DNA from: a virus
Reading direction: 5' to 3' (one strand)
IMG/VR virus record: IMGVR_UViG_3300042887_003609
Coordinates: 1-64,000 of that record
Length of the DNA: 64,000 bases
Shown here: piece after piece, positions 63,762-64,000 of the stretch
How the letters are laid out: every line of letters begins with the position of its first letter
Numbering within the stretch: position 1 is the stretch's first letter
Notes under the pieces: generated by a model
Database searches by the model: none
What the model saw: the letters and a program-made list of their open reading frames with translations, nothing else
Told to the model about the DNA's origin: nothing
Made by a program: the position numbers and the translations under genes

Positions 63762-63769
63762 ATAATATA
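63756..63769 (-). promoter_or_regulatory. Phage-type promoter motif for the appendage/fibre A operon
   Basis: TATATTATAGTGTA on the minus strand; with flanks, 16 bases identical to the lysis-operon site (63754-63769 against 9415-9430). Confidence 0.65.
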
Positions 63770-63794
63770 ATAAAAATAATTCTGTTATGAAAGC

Positions 63795-64000
63795 TTATTT
63801 GTATTTCCAATAAATTCTATTGAAAATCTTTTCAATGAAAAGATTAAAGGATATTGAATAAGATATCCAACAAATAAAAAAATCAGGACCTAATCCTACA
63901 ATTGTAGTGTAACAAACTACACCAAAAAACATAAGTAAAAGATACATGGTTTTTAACATATGCCATGCATCTGTTAATCCAACAAATATAGTAGTGCTAT
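63795..64000 (-). CDS. Membrane protein, C-terminal 67+ residues (cut by window edge)
   Basis: The minus-strand frame is open from the right edge to a TAA at 63795-63797. The visible part (TIFVGLTDAWHMLKTMYLLL at its start) has two hydrophobic helices, MYLLLMFFGVVCYTTIVGLG and DFFICWISYSISFNLFI, then a basic tail RIYWKYK. This is an inner-membrane protein of unknown function; resembling small membrane proteins near appendage genes of other Bacteroidota phages. It ends 26 bases before the next promoter motif. Confidence 0.65.
   Translation of the reverse strand, partial: STTIFVGLTDAWHMLKTMYLLLMFFGVVCYTTIVGLGPDFFICWISYSISFNLFIEKIFNRIYWKYK

Noticed and set aside
1-64000. tRNA, rRNA, insertion sequences and integrase or attachment sites
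   Set aside because: No cloverleaf-like sequence, transposase, integrase or terminal direct repeats were recognised by eye; a tRNAscan-type run would be needed to exclude tRNAs fully.

Overview
The window is a contiguous piece of a large, AT-rich, tightly packed tailed-phage genome. No gap without a gene exceeds 300 bases; the longest is about 230 bases, at 9370-9602. The host is most likely a Bacteroidota (Flavobacterium-like) bacterium. Several start sites carry the Bacteroidota -7 promoter box TAnnTTTG almost against the ATG, Shine-Dalgarno sequences are essentially absent, and the virion proteins are of Bacteroidota-phage type. The gene order (ring proteins, a ~1,600-residue muzzle-like protein, cargo-like proteins, then a giant RNA polymerase carrying D-F-D-V-D) and the two opposed gene blocks fit a crAss-like phage (Crassvirales or relatives). 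Family-level statements rest on motifs and remembered family patterns; no database search was possible.

Layout. 1-6456, mostly plus strand: the 3' part of a family B DNA polymerase, two unknown proteins, then (minus) a PhoH-type ATPase and a dCTP deaminase, then (plus) a surface-modification operon of a GT2 glycosyltransferase, a class I methyltransferase and a GT2-GT4 double glycosyltransferase. 6453-9369, minus: a lysis cassette with a two-TM holin candidate, a membrane coiled-coil protein, an exported cysteine-free thioredoxin-like protein, an amidase endolysin and a second holin, followed by two tiny genes and a beta-rich protein. 9603-32869, minus: three virion or ejection genes, namely a 2,175-residue polyvalent protein (ADP-ribosyltransferase-like, degenerate zincin, PD-(D/E)XK nuclease), a 4,683-residue protein joining hydrophobic segments, an HEAFH zincin and the RNA polymerase core, and an 891-residue cargo-like protein. 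32922-46959, minus: head and tail structural genes. 46999-48186: a metallophosphoesterase. 48368-63723, minus: two paralogous cysteine-rich beta-roll fibres (1,259 and 1,596 residues) flanking a sulfation cassette (GT9-like glycosyltransferase, sulfotransferase, APS kinase, nucleotidyltransferase, DUF2061) that contains a homing endonuclease gene, then small FN3-type appendage proteins. 63795-64000 is the tail of a membrane-protein gene.

How it works together. The giant proteins are probably packaged and injected: the polymerase would transcribe early genes while the partner protein carries ADP-ribosyltransferase and nuclease activities. Two promoter classes are visible. Host-like TAnnTTTG boxes precede the dCTP deaminase, the glycosyltransferase operon and the sulfation operon. 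A separate 14-15 base motif, TATATTA(N)TANTGTA on the minus strand, precedes lysis, virion and fibre operons and looks phage-specific. The glycosyl, methyl and sulfo transferases suggest remodelling of host envelope or virion glycans.
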